Below, one piece after another: positions 53,852-62,635 of a DNA stretch of 64,000 nucleotides. The notes beneath the pieces were generated by a model. It made no database searches and was not told the DNA's origin. It saw only the letters and a program-made list of their open reading frames with translations. The DNA comes from Vallitalea longa. Lineage in GTDB: Bacteria > Bacillota > Clostridia > Lachnospirales > Vallitaleaceae. The number at the start of each line of letters is the position of its first letter. Within the stretch, counting starts at the first letter, position 1. The DNA is taken from contig NZ_BRLB01000001.1 of assembly GCF_027923465.1 (NCBI RefSeq), positions 372,001-436,000 of the forward strand, given 5' to 3'. A program made the translations under genes and the position numbers.

Positions 53852-53887
53852 TTATATATTACAGTTTTAGTTTATCCATGTGTATGG
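53852..53887 (+). other. attR, right prophage junction
   Basis: Core ATGTGTATGG at 53878-53887; phage arm 53855-53880 is the inverted counterpart of the attL arm, 24 of 26 matching. To the right the feoB frame resumes with Met-Gly-Phe-Gly-Cys-Asn. Confidence 0.85.
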
Positions 53888-54726
53888 GTTTCGGATGTAA
53901 CGCCGCAGCCATAACATCTTGTAGGATTATAGATTCTCCTCGAGAAAGGCTTATTGCAATAATAACCAACAATTTTGTTCCTTGTAATGGACGTTTCCCT
54001 ACCCTTATAGCACTGGCAACGATATTCATCACAGGATTAAGTGGTAGATTCTCTTCAATTATTGGTGCTGTCGTAATATTATTTACTATCGTTTTAGCTG
54101 TCTTATTGACATTCGTGATGTCACGATTATTATCAAAAACTATACTGAAAGGTATTCCTTCATCATTCACTTTAGAGTTGCCTCCTTATAGAAAACCTCA
54201 GGTTGGCAAGATAATCATCCGGTCTCTTGTGGACCGTACTCTATTTGTATTGGGAAGAGCGATAGTTGTAGCTGCACCTGCTGGAATACTCATTTGGATA
54301 TTACAGAATATTATTGTAGGTGAAATAAGTGTATTATCCCATTGTGCCAATTTCCTACAACCTTTTGCCAACTTGATAGGTTTAGACGGATATATATTAA
54401 TGGCATTCATATTAGGCTTTCCAGCTAATGAAATAGTCATACCTATACTTATTATGAGCTATATGTCAACTGGAGCCATGATAGAACTTGATAGTCTATC
54501 TGCTCTAAAAGACTTATTAGTCAACAACGGATGGACTTTACTTACTGCTATATGCACAATGTTATTCTCACTTAATCATTTCCCATGCGGAACCACTCTG
54601 CTGACTATTTACAAAGAAACCAAAAGCAAAAAATGGACTTTCGCATCCTTTATCATTCCTACCATTACAGGAATAATAATATGCTTTATCGTAGCTCAAA
54701 CTGCAAGATTGTTTGGATTAAATTAA
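53881..54726 (+). pseudogene. feoB: FeoB, C-terminal part, cut off by prophage
   Basis: Remainder of the permease domain: MGFGCNAAAITSCRIIDSPRE (second Gate motif with its Cys), NNFVPCNGRFPT, and about six membrane segments through to ...TGIIICFIVAQTARLFGLN. In frame with the left part when joined at TG, giving 717 aa in total. There is no ribosome site or promoter suited to this fragment, although an open frame runs in from the recombinase end. Probably not functional while the prophage is present. Confidence 0.95.
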
Positions 54727-54744
54727 TATGTTCATATTAAAACT

Positions 54745-54763
54745 GGCTAGGGCAAACCTAGCC
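54745..54763. terminator. Hairpin after feoB
   Basis: GGCTAGG, 5-nt loop, CCTAGCC, 16 bp after the feoB stop. Only a weak T-rich tail follows (TAAATATACCTTT), so termination strength is uncertain. Confidence 0.5.
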
Positions 54764-54832
54764 TAAATATACCTTTCGTTTAGTAAATATACTAAAATTC
54801 ACTTATATAGATAATGACAATAAAATTACCCA

Positions 54833-55177
54833 CTAGCAACAATTTGTTGCATTAGCAACAATAGAAACACATAATTCATCAGCTGAAACAGTTAAAATAG
54901 CAACAGATTCAAGTAAATCGACACTCATACTAAAGAATCTAACAACTTCTATTGGAATTCCTCCATTAATTATTACACCTGGAGAAGTAACTCCTAGTTC
55001 TAATTCAACTATAATTGTCCCTGATAATCCTTTTATGCCAGAAGCATTCCATATTTCATATGTTCCAGCATTAGGAAATGATAGCAACTTATTTGTAAAT
55101 CCATATTGTTTACTACATTTACAGCCTTTAATTGCACTACTCCCTACTCCACAACAAGTACTATTTTCACATGACAT
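54833..55177 (-). CDS. Cys-rich spore-appendage-like protein (S-Ena/DUF3992 type)
   Basis: A 114-aa protein with a Cys-rich N-terminus (MSCENSTCCGVGSS, then CKC), a beta-rich core (TYEIWNASGIKGLSGTIIVELELG...GGIPIEVV) and a C-terminal ATNCC. A Cys-rich head followed by a single jelly-roll-like domain is the layout of endospore appendage subunits, which polymerise through disulfide bonds. AAGGAGGTG precedes the ATG. I am only moderately sure of the family; it could be another small spore-surface protein. Confidence 0.5.
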   Translation of the reverse strand: MSCENSTCCGVGSSAIKGCKCSKQYGFTNKLLSFPNAGTYEIWNASGIKGLSGTIIVELELGVTSPGVIINGGIPIEVVRFFSMSVDLLESVAILTVSADELCVSIVANATNCC

Positions 55178-55627
55178 ATTATCACCTCCTTATTAAGTTT
55201 AATTTCCTTATTTAGACAAATAGTATTATCAATATACTTTTTATACCCATACACCATTAAATAAAAAATGCCAAATTGTAGCGCGATTATTTACACTAAA
55301 CTCTAAAGCTTGTACCTATACTTTTTCTAAATATATTATAACTAAATAATATCTCATTATAGTATATTAAACGAGCTATAATTTTGTGCGACATATTAAT
55401 AAATTCATCTTTACTTATATTATTTTTTAATTGTTTTATTATATATATCTATATTTTATACATAATAATTATATGTTATTTATTGTTATTTTGTTTACTA
55501 ATTATGTGTTGTTATATCTCATTATTTATTTGATATATTGTAAAGTATACAGTAAACCATCGGTACCTTTACAAAAAATGCCACCTATTTAAGGCAGCAT
55601 CATAATTACTTTCCTATAAGGAAAAAA
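55178..55627. other. Gene-free AT-rich stretch
   Basis: Nothing with a ribosome site and plausible frame was found on either strand. No clear promoter for the Ena-like gene was seen, though a sporulation-sigma promoter could easily be missed by eye. Confidence 0.4.
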
Positions 55628-55652
55628 GAGTCAAAGAAAAAATCTTTGACTC
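55617..55652 (-). terminator. Terminator of the SSB gene
   Basis: GAGTCAAAGA (55628-55637) pairs with TCTTTGACTC (55643-55652). On the minus strand it is followed by TTTTTTCC. It overlaps the stop codon of the gene at 55651. Confidence 0.82.
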
Positions 55653-56289
55653 ATTTTGCATCTTCCTCATGAATCTCTATTTTAGATATGGAAACTTCAT
55701 AAGCTACTTTACTTATTGATTCAGTCTCACTTAGCTTTTTCTGATACTCTCTGCTCTGAATTCTTCCCCAGATTTTAATTCTATCTCCAACGTTGAATTT
55801 TTCAGCATATCTTGCGTTTCTACCCCAGCATATACATGGAATATAATCTGACTTATTATAAGGACGGTTTACAGCTAATAATATATCTGTTATCTCTCTA
55901 CCAAAAGGTGTTGTTCGATACATTGGTGGCTTGCAAATATAACCATCCAAATATATGTAATTGGGATTTCTTTTAATCTCCTCTTCTTCAAGAGTGGAGA
56001 TCTCTCTAGCGAATACGGTTAACACTAATCTATTTTTACCATCAATTTGTCTGTTATAAGAACGAAATTGTCCCTGAATATCTACTAATTTACCTCTCAG
56101 ATCACTTGTAGTGTCAATAAGACGCTCAGATACCATTATAGGTATAATATCAGAATTGTCACTTAGTCTTGATATTTCTACATTAAAATTATAGAATCCC
56201 TCTCCATATACTTCATGGCTGAATTCAAATGTAGAATGTATTTTCCCTATTAAATTAACTTGATTGTTTCTGATAACATTATCTTCCAT
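55651..56289 (-). CDS. Single-stranded DNA-binding protein with two OB folds
   Basis: A 212-aa protein with a duplicated OB fold. The first half has NNQVNLIGKIHSTFEFSHEVYGEGFYNFNVEISRLS and GKLVDIQGQFRSYNRQ; the second half has YIYLDGYICKPPMYRTTPFGREITDILLAVNRPYNKSDYIPCICWGRNARYAEKF and GDRIKIWGRIQSREYQ. This double arrangement is frequent in Lachnospirales. Standard tetrameric SSBs have one fold and an acidic tail; the tail here is short (IEIHEEDAK). Confidence 0.82.
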   Translation of the reverse strand: MEDNVIRNNQVNLIGKIHSTFEFSHEVYGEGFYNFNVEISRLSDNSDIIPIMVSERLIDTTSDLRGKLVDIQGQFRSYNRQIDGKNRLVLTVFAREISTLEEEEIKRNPNYIYLDGYICKPPMYRTTPFGREITDILLAVNRPYNKSDYIPCICWGRNARYAEKFNVGDRIKIWGRIQSREYQKKLSETESISKVAYEVSISKIEIHEEDAK

Positions 56290-56430
56290 GATACTTATCT
56301 CCCTTCCATTATATTAAACATCAATAATCCAGAGGATAATCTAGCTTAATATATATTCATATGTTTAATGTTTATCTATATTTATCTTTATTCCAGAAAA
56401 CCACTTTTTAGAATCAGATTTTTAAACTTA

Positions 56431-56901
56431 CTACATGGAATTTAATTTATCGCTAATACTCCTGTCAATTAACATGACTGCTGTAACAGCTGACATGATA
56501 TTATATATATCATGTCCCCAAGAAGTTTTTACGAAAACAGGGAATTCTTGTGGTTCAATGACTATTTCTTCTTCATCTATCTCTCTCTGAATACAATATA
56601 TCAGTGTTTTGCTAGTGTCCATATCACCACCTAAGCTTGATATAGTCACACTAGATTTCTTATTGAATCCAAGAGTAATAAATCTACAAAGAGGGATATC
56701 AAGGTCAATATCTCTTAGCTCATTATCTACATTAGCAATAACATAATAAGTAGTTTTCGTACTATCGTCATTCACATTAATAGTTATGGATTCACTATTT
56801 TCGGATATCTCATATCTTTCATCTACTTTTTTCATAATATCTTCAAAAATGAATATTAAGTTACTTATCTTATCATTACCAGTTATAATAATTTTTTTCA
56901 T
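56431..56901 (-). CDS. Conserved-looking protein, function unknown
   Basis: A 156-aa acidic soluble protein (KKIIITGNDKISNLIFIFEDIMKKVDERYEISENSESITINVNDDSTKTTYYVIANVD...). No family recognised. I chose the ATG at 56901 after AGGCAGG, rather than the TTG at 56931. It shares direction with SSB but is 141 bp away. Confidence 0.55.
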   Translation of the reverse strand: MKKIIITGNDKISNLIFIFEDIMKKVDERYEISENSESITINVNDDSTKTTYYVIANVDNELRDIDLDIPLCRFITLGFNKKSSVTISSLGGDMDTSKTLIYCIQREIDEEEIVIEPQEFPVFVKTSWGHDIYNIMSAVTAVMLIDRSISDKLNSM

Positions 56902-57308
56902 ATTAGCAACCTGCCTTTGAAAATATTTCAATAACTATATCATTTATTATTGTCTAACTTGGTAATTAATAATCCTATAAAATAAAAAAAATAGTTATTG
57001 GCTATCATAATTATATTTAAGTGTTGTATAATAATAACTAGCTCAACATGCAAATTTAACTTGAGCTATACCCACATGATTGTTGAAATTACAATTTGTT
57101 ATTGAAACACACAAAAAACAAAGTAATATGTCACTATTTATTGTTTTTATACATAATGAATATTCATTTTAGATAAATTATAATTATACTTGTAATAAAA
57201 CATATCTTCAGTCGTTAATATTAATAATATCAGGTTTAGTTTTCTCTAATAATTAGTGAACATTACCAAAACACATTAATCAAATTACAATATGGAAGGA
57301 GGATCATC
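56902..57308. promoter_or_regulatory. Upstream region of the glycerate operon
   Basis: TATAAT at 57027-57032 without a clear -35 partner, followed by the inverted repeat TAGCTCAA-N14-TTGAGCTA (57039-57068), a possible operator near the transcription start. The rest to 57290 is AT-rich and shows no gene. GGAAGGAGG at the end serves the MBL gene. Confidence 0.45.
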
Positions 57309-58148
57309 ATGAAATTTACTATTACTACATTAATTGAAAATTCAAAAGGTGAACATCTCGGCTTAATCAACGAACATGGTATCTCGTTTCTAATCGAAAT
57401 GGATAACAAAAAAATATTGTTCGACACTGGTCAAAGCGGCGATTTTATAAAGAATGCAGCTACATTAGGTAAAGATTTGAATGATATTGATACCGTTATA
57501 CTAAGCCATGGACATTATGACCACACAGGAGGATTCAGAAAACTAGTAGAAAATGTTACTTCTGATTTTAGATTATATGTTCACAATAATGCATTTATAA
57601 AAAAATACAGTTACGATAACACACATTACAAATTTTTAGGTAACAGTTTTACAAAAGATTTCATATCAGAAAACAATATTGAGTCTCATTATGTGACAGA
57701 AGATATTTTAGAAGTCCACAAAGGTATATATATTATATCAAACTTTGAACGTGTTACTCCATACGAGAAAACCAACCCAAGGTTCTATTTAGAGAATGGA
57801 GATGAACATATTCTTGATCATTTTAATGATGAAATCATGTTGGCTATAGATACTGAAGAAGGTTTAGTAGTCATATTAGGTTGTTCACATCCAGGAGTTA
57901 TCAATATGTTGAAAACATTAATCAAACGCACTGGCAAAAAAATTAATACTATCATTGGTGGAACTCATTTAGTTCGTGCAGATGAAGATAGAATTAATGA
58001 AACCATAAATGCTTTTAAATCTATGGACATAAAAAAATTAGGTATTTCACATTGTACAGGTGAAAATGCCATGAATCAGTTACATCAAGCGTTTGGTGAC
58101 AAATATTTCCATAATACCACTGGAACTGTACTATATTTTGATAAATAA
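57309..58148 (+). CDS. MBL-fold metallo-hydrolase
   Basis: A 279-aa metallo-beta-lactamase-fold protein. The metal site HGHYDHTGG is near residue 67; GCSHPGVINML near 195 and GGTHLVRAD near 223 add ligands, and ISHCTGENA near 243 is typical of the group related to archaeal MptA and MJ0301 (annotated as dihydropterin-aminobenzene phosphate synthase-like). The true substrate is unknown. Its stop is 18 bp from the CdaR-like gene, so it is probably the first gene of the glycerate operon. Confidence 0.85.
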   Translation: MKFTITTLIENSKGEHLGLINEHGISFLIEMDNKKILFDTGQSGDFIKNAATLGKDLNDIDTVILSHGHYDHTGGFRKLVENVTSDFRLYVHNNAFIKKYSYDNTHYKFLGNSFTKDFISENNIESHYVTEDILEVHKGIYIISNFERVTPYEKTNPRFYLENGDEHILDHFNDEIMLAIDTEEGLVVILGCSHPGVINMLKTLIKRTGKKINTIIGGTHLVRADEDRINETINAFKSMDIKKLGISHCTGENAMNQLHQAFGDKYFHNTTGTVLYFDK

Positions 58149-58166
58149 ACTATTGGAGAGATAGGT

Positions 58167-59318
58167 ATGTTTTTAAAAGATATTGCACAAAAAATTGTTA
58201 ATCTGATGATGGAAGTCATTGATTATAGAAATATAAATATAATGGATTGTGACGGTTTCATTATAGCTTCTGGTGAACCAAACAGAATATCCACCTATCA
58301 TAAAGGTGCTGATGATGTAATTAAGTCAGGAAAGGGGATTGAAATATATCCACAAAATGTTAATAATTTTCCTGGTTCAAAACAAGGTGTTAATCTGCCA
58401 ATAAATATTGAAGGTAAAGTTATAGGCGTTGTAGGTATATATGGACATCCAGACGAAGTTCGAATGGTAGCAAGATTAGTAAAAAACTCAGTAGAACTGG
58501 CTCTGGAACAATATCTAATATCTGAACAAGTGAACTTGGTTAAAGATCTAAGCAATCAAATGATTAGGAAATTACTATTCAATTCCGTATCAGAAACAGA
58601 AGAAGAAATATTATGTTTATCAAAAGTCGCACGTATCAATTTGGAACTTAAAAGATGTGCCGTAGTAATAAAACTAGATAATTATGATGATGATGGAATT
58701 TATGAATCCGTTAATGCTATGGGTGAAATAGAGAAATTATTATCCACCAACAATTTCATTACCAACAAAGATTTCTTCGGTATCATAAACCATTATTTCA
58801 TAATCTTCAAAAGTATAGCTGATGATAAGCGCTGTGAATATATGAACAATATTTTGTTCACACTTGAAGATAACAGACCATATAAGATAAAAATTGGTCT
58901 AGGTAGTTCCTACAATGATATTTACGGATATAAAAAATCTTTTAATGAAGCAGTAGATATTATTTCTATAAGTAAAGGTAAACCTCTTGATATTAACAAT
59001 TTTGACACGCAAGCTAAATACCTTCTCCAAAAAATACAACCAGATGCATCTGAACCATTCATAAAGAAACTATATATTTCTATACTTAATGAAAACGGAA
59101 AAGTTCCTGAATGGTTTTATAAGACACTAGATGCTCTATTTGAAAATAATCTTAGATTAAATGAAACAGCTATAGCTTTATTTGTTCACAAAAATACTCT
59201 AGTGTATAGATTAAAAAAAATTGAACAGCTAACAGGATTAAATATTAACAATTTCTACCATGCAACTCTTCTATATTGTTTATACACATACATAAATAAT
59301 ATAGAAAGTGATATTTAA
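58167..59318 (+). CDS. CdaR-family sugar-diacid/glycerate regulator
   Basis: A 383-aa activator. Residues 1-130 form the sugar-diacid recognition domain (DIAQKIVNLMMEVIDYRNINIMDCDGFIIASGEPNR...FPGSKQGVNLPINIEGKVIGVVGIYG). A middle GGDEF-like part follows, and the C-terminal PucR-type HTH is LNETAIALFVHKNTLVYRLKKIEQLTG. In E. coli CdaR controls glucarate, galactarate and glycerate genes. Here it precedes the permease and kinase that it likely activates in response to glycerate or a related acid. Confidence 0.9.
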   Translation: MFLKDIAQKIVNLMMEVIDYRNINIMDCDGFIIASGEPNRISTYHKGADDVIKSGKGIEIYPQNVNNFPGSKQGVNLPINIEGKVIGVVGIYGHPDEVRMVARLVKNSVELALEQYLISEQVNLVKDLSNQMIRKLLFNSVSETEEEILCLSKVARINLELKRCAVVIKLDNYDDDGIYESVNAMGEIEKLLSTNNFITNKDFFGIINHYFIIFKSIADDKRCEYMNNILFTLEDNRPYKIKIGLGSSYNDIYGYKKSFNEAVDIISISKGKPLDINNFDTQAKYLLQKIQPDASEPFIKKLYISILNENGKVPEWFYKTLDALFENNLRLNETAIALFVHKNTLVYRLKKIEQLTGLNINNFYHATLLYCLYTYINNIESDI

Positions 59319-59345
59319 AACTCAAAAATACTAGGAGGAAATATT

Positions 59346-60689
59346 ATGACAAGTGGCATAGGACTTTTTATTATTGTTTTAATTGCAATTGTGGGTACAA
59401 TTATATTAATTTCTAGATTCAAGATGCATCCTTTTATAGTATTGATACTAGCAGCTTATTTTATCGGTCTATGTACCAAAATGCCTGCCGAAACTATAAT
59501 AAATACCATAAAAAAAGGTTTCGGCAACATTTTAGGAAATATCGGTATTGTAATCATTGCTGGTACAATAATAGGTACAATACTTGAAAAAACAGGGGCA
59601 GCCTTAACAATGGCCAACAGTATATTAAAACTTGTAGGTAAAAAAAGAGCACCTCTTACAATGAGCTTAACAGGTTATGTTGCAAGTATACCTGTATTCT
59701 GTGATTCTGGTTTTGTTATACTTTCCCCTATTAATAGAGCTTTGGCAGAGAAATCAAAAGTTTCTCTAGCAGTAATGGCTACAGCTCTAAGTTCAGGATT
59801 ATATGCAACCCATTGTCTAGTACCACCAACACCAGGTCCTATAGCAATGGCAGGAACTCTTGGAGCTAATCTCGGCTTAGTCATATTAGTAGGTCTGGTA
59901 GTATCCATTCCTGTTATGTTAGCAGGTTATATATATGCGATTAAAGTAGGTCCAAAATTCCCTATAGACCCTAATCCAGAAACTACTGTTGAAGAGTTAT
60001 TAGAGAAATATGGTAAGTTACCAAGTGCTTTTAAATCTTTTGCACCTATTATTCTACCAATAATACTTATTGCTTTTAAATCAATTGCAGATTTTCCATC
60101 AGCACCTTTCGGTAACGGTTTCTTTAAATCTTTCTTTGATTTTATAGGTAATCCAGTTACAGCTTTAATTTTAGGTATATTCCTTGCTATGACCTTAATC
60201 CCAAAATCAGAGAAACAAAACAGTTTCAAATGGATTGGAAAAGGAATATATAATTCAGCATCCATATTAGCGATTACAGGTGCAGGCGGTGCTCTTGGTG
60301 CTATTCTTCAAGCATTACCACTCGCTGATGCATTACAAGATTCATTACTCAAATATAATATAGGTCTATTACTACCATTTATTATCGCAATGCTTTTAAA
60401 AACAGCTATGGGAGCTTCTACCGTTGCTATGATCATAACATCTGCTATGGTTGCGCCACTTATGGCTAAGATGGGCATGACAAGTGAAATGGCAAAAGTT
60501 CTTGTGGTTCTAGCAATTGGTGCAGGTTCTATGACAGTATCCCATGCAAATGACAGCTATTTCTGGGTTGTTTCCCAATTTAGTGATATGGATACTTCCA
60601 CAGCTTATAAATGTCAAACAGGTGTTACCCTAGTACAAGGTATAGTAGCAATCATCATAATAATGATCATAGGATTAATATTCATATAA
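59346..60689 (+). CDS. GntP-family permease (glycerate/gluconate)
   Basis: A 447-aa inner-membrane transporter with about 12 membrane segments, of the gluconate:H+ symporter family. Signature stretches are ASIPVFCDSGFVILSPINRALA, GLYATHCLVPPTPGPIAMAGTLGA, and near the end GAGSMTVSHANDSYFWVVSQFS. The location between a CdaR-type regulator and glycerate kinase suggests D-glycerate as substrate. GGAGG precedes the ATG. Confidence 0.92.
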   Translation: MTSGIGLFIIVLIAIVGTIILISRFKMHPFIVLILAAYFIGLCTKMPAETIINTIKKGFGNILGNIGIVIIAGTIIGTILEKTGAALTMANSILKLVGKKRAPLTMSLTGYVASIPVFCDSGFVILSPINRALAEKSKVSLAVMATALSSGLYATHCLVPPTPGPIAMAGTLGANLGLVILVGLVVSIPVMLAGYIYAIKVGPKFPIDPNPETTVEELLEKYGKLPSAFKSFAPIILPIILIAFKSIADFPSAPFGNGFFKSFFDFIGNPVTALILGIFLAMTLIPKSEKQNSFKWIGKGIYNSASILAITGAGGALGAILQALPLADALQDSLLKYNIGLLLPFIIAMLLKTAMGASTVAMIITSAMVAPLMAKMGMTSEMAKVLVVLAIGAGSMTVSHANDSYFWVVSQFSDMDTSTAYKCQTGVTLVQGIVAIIIIMIIGLIFI

Positions 60690-60725
60690 AAATAGTTATA
60701 ACATTCGTAGAAAGGAAATGATTTA

Positions 60726-61853
60726 GTGAAAAAAATAGTTATTGCATCAGATTCATTTAAAGGTACTATAGACTCAATTGACGTCTGCAATATTGTTGAA
60801 AAAGGTATTAAAAATATTAGACCTGAGATAGATACTGTAACAATTCCTATTGCTGACGGAGGCGAAGGTACTGTTGATGCTTTTCTGAATGCAATTGGAG
60901 GCAAAAAAATCACCAAATCGGTTACAGGACCACTTTTTGATAAAGTTGAAGCAAGTTATGGTATATTGGATGATGGTTCTGCTGTCATTGAAATGGCTCA
61001 AGCCTCAGGATTACCATTAGTGGAAGGAAAAGAAAATCCTCTAAAGACTACTACTTATGGTACAGGAGAATTAATTGAAGACGCATTATTAAAAGGTTGT
61101 AAAAAGATTATCATAGGTGTAGGAGGAAGTGCCACCAACGATGGTGGAGTTGGAATGGCCGCTGCATTAGGAATTAAATTTCTGAAAGAAGATGAAAGTG
61201 AAATAGATTTGACAGGTGGAGGCTTAACCGATCTAGCTAGCATAGATGTAAGTGATATCAACTCAATGGTATCCGAATGTAATTTTGTTGTAGCTTGTGA
61301 TGTTGATAACCCATTATATGGGAATAATGGAGCTGCATTTGTTTTTGCCCCTCAAAAAGGTGCTGATTCAAATATGGTGAAAGTTCTTGATGAGAATCTA
61401 AAGCATTATGCTGGAATAGTCAATCGAGATCTAGGGATTAATTTACAAAATTACAAAGGTTCTGGAGCTGCCGGAGGTCTCGGAGCCGGTTTACTTGCTT
61501 TTCTTAATGCTGAACTAAAATCTGGTATAAATATCTTATTGGATGCTGTGGATTTTGATAATCTGATTGCTGATGCTGATTTAATTATTACTGGCGAAGG
61601 CAAAATCGATGGACAAAGTTTACGTGGAAAAGTTCCAGTAGGTATAGCTGATAGAGCCGTCAAATATCATAAGCCTGTCATTGCTATTGTTGGCGCGATT
61701 GGTGATGAGATAGATGCTTTATATGAAAGAGGTATAAGTTCTATATTCAGCATCAACAGAAGAGCTGAAGCTTTTGAAACAGCTAGGAATCATTCAGAAG
61801 AAAATCTTTTGAAGACGACTGAATCTATTATTAGGTTAATATCTGTGATATAG
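60726..61853 (+). CDS. Glycerate kinase (GarK/GlxK type)
   Basis: A 375-aa class I glycerate kinase that phosphorylates D-glycerate, feeding glycolysis. KIVIASDSFKGTIDS at the start, PIADGGEGTVDAFL, IGVGGSATNDGGVGMAAALG, and GAAGGLGAGLLAFL with ADLIITGEGKIDGQSLRGKVP are the family motifs. The start is GTG at 60726 after AAAGGAAA. It is the last gene of the operon; a terminator follows. Confidence 0.94.
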   Translation: MKKIVIASDSFKGTIDSIDVCNIVEKGIKNIRPEIDTVTIPIADGGEGTVDAFLNAIGGKKITKSVTGPLFDKVEASYGILDDGSAVIEMAQASGLPLVEGKENPLKTTTYGTGELIEDALLKGCKKIIIGVGGSATNDGGVGMAAALGIKFLKEDESEIDLTGGGLTDLASIDVSDINSMVSECNFVVACDVDNPLYGNNGAAFVFAPQKGADSNMVKVLDENLKHYAGIVNRDLGINLQNYKGSGAAGGLGAGLLAFLNAELKSGINILLDAVDFDNLIADADLIITGEGKIDGQSLRGKVPVGIADRAVKYHKPVIAIVGAIGDEIDALYERGISSIFSINRRAEAFETARNHSEENLLKTTESIIRLISVI

Positions 61854-61910
61854 ATTTTTGATACATGAAATAATATATGGATTATATTATTACTTAGGAT
61901 ATATGATAAG

Positions 61911-61952
61911 AAACCACTGGTTAATTCAAAAAAATTAATCAGTGGTTTTTTC
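61911..61952 (+). terminator. Terminator of the glycerate operon
   Basis: AAACCACTGGTTAATT (61911-61926) pairs with AATTAATCAGTGGTTT and a T-run to 61950. Confidence 0.87.
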
Positions 61953-61998
61953 TCACTGTCCTCAATGAAAATAAAAGTATGACTTCTATATAAAATAA

Positions 61999-62025
61999 AA
62001 AACAGACAGTATGCCATACTGTCTG
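61999..62025 (-). terminator. Perfect palindromic terminator, minus strand
   Basis: CAGACAGTATG (62003-62013), one base, CATACTGTCTG (62015-62025). On the minus strand it is followed by TTTTTTATTTTA. It lies 90 bp after the stop of the Xre gene, which it probably terminates. Confidence 0.78.
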
Positions 62026-62114
62026 AATAAATCAACAACTTTTGCCGGGTGTAGTTATATAATTAATAATAGTTTTTATTGGGCAATTTTTAATTATAAA
62101 ACTATACTTTTTTC

Positions 62115-62513
62115 TTAGTTGTTATATGTTGCTGTGTCTTTAGCTAACTCTATAGTGTGCTTTAATGTTTTTAGTATTATGGATTTAGTTCTGTTGTCTA
62201 TTGGTTTGCCTTCAAAACGTAAACCAATTTCATTTTCAAGTTTTTCTACAATCCTATCTAACTCTTTATCAATATCTTTACAATCAAAGAGTTCTGATAT
62301 TGGAGTTGGATTTTCTGTAATGCCAATTAAATAATCCATAGACACATCAAAAAATATAGCTAATTGCTTTTTGGTTTCATCATCTGCTTGTCTGGCGCTT
62401 CTTTCATATTGTGAAATATTATTTTTTGTTTTTCCTACTACTTCACCTAGTTGTTCTTGAGTTAAACCTTTACTTTTTCTTAATAATCTTAATCTATCAC
62501 TAAAATTTGGCAT
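62115..62513 (-). CDS. Xre-family transcriptional repressor
   Basis: A 132-aa regulator. The HTH occupies residues about 5-60 (FSDRLRLLRKSKGLTQEQLGEVVGKTKNNISQYERSARQADDETKKQLAIFFDVSMDYLIG). The C-terminal part is helical (DKELDRIVEKLENEIGLRFEGK), probably for dimerisation. The ATG at 62513 follows GGAGGTG. It is divergent from the consensus promoter at 62601-62629, which may be its target. Confidence 0.88.
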   Translation of the reverse strand: MPNFSDRLRLLRKSKGLTQEQLGEVVGKTKNNISQYERSARQADDETKKQLAIFFDVSMDYLIGITENPTPISELFDCKDIDKELDRIVEKLENEIGLRFEGKPIDNRTKSIILKTLKHTIELAKDTATYNN

Positions 62514-62600
62514 TCTAACCACCTCCTATATATTTTAGAATCCAAACATATTACTGTAAATACTAATAACCAATAAGACAACATAATATAAAATTAGGTA

Positions 62601-62629
62601 TTGACAGTAACCATAGCGTGTATTATAAT
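62601..62629 (+). promoter_or_regulatory. Perfect consensus sigma-A promoter
   Basis: TTGACA (62601-62606), 17 bp, TATAAT (62624-62629). It is flanked by TAATAACCAA (62564-62573) and its inverted copy TTGGTTATTA (62642-62651), which may be operator halves. No gene follows for 600 bp on this strand. Confidence 0.8.
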
Positions 62630-62635
62630 ATAGTT

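Larger units (their letters stand above)
12139..53882. mobile_element. Integrated podovirus-like prophage, about 41.7 kb
   Basis: A near-complete temperate phage inserted in feoB by a large serine recombinase. It has lysogeny control, replication, packaging, head, short-tail and lysis genes plus cargo genes at the attL end. Late genes run leftward from terS to holin. The capsid is N4-gp56-type, and no tape measure or tail-tube gene is seen. One replication gene (SNF2 helicase) has a frameshift; every other core function looks intact. Confidence 0.95.

Noticed and set aside
12139-53882. Diversity-generating retroelement or retron in the prophage
   Set aside because: No reverse-transcriptase motif was found in any frame, and no template/variable repeat pair was noticed at the fibre gene.
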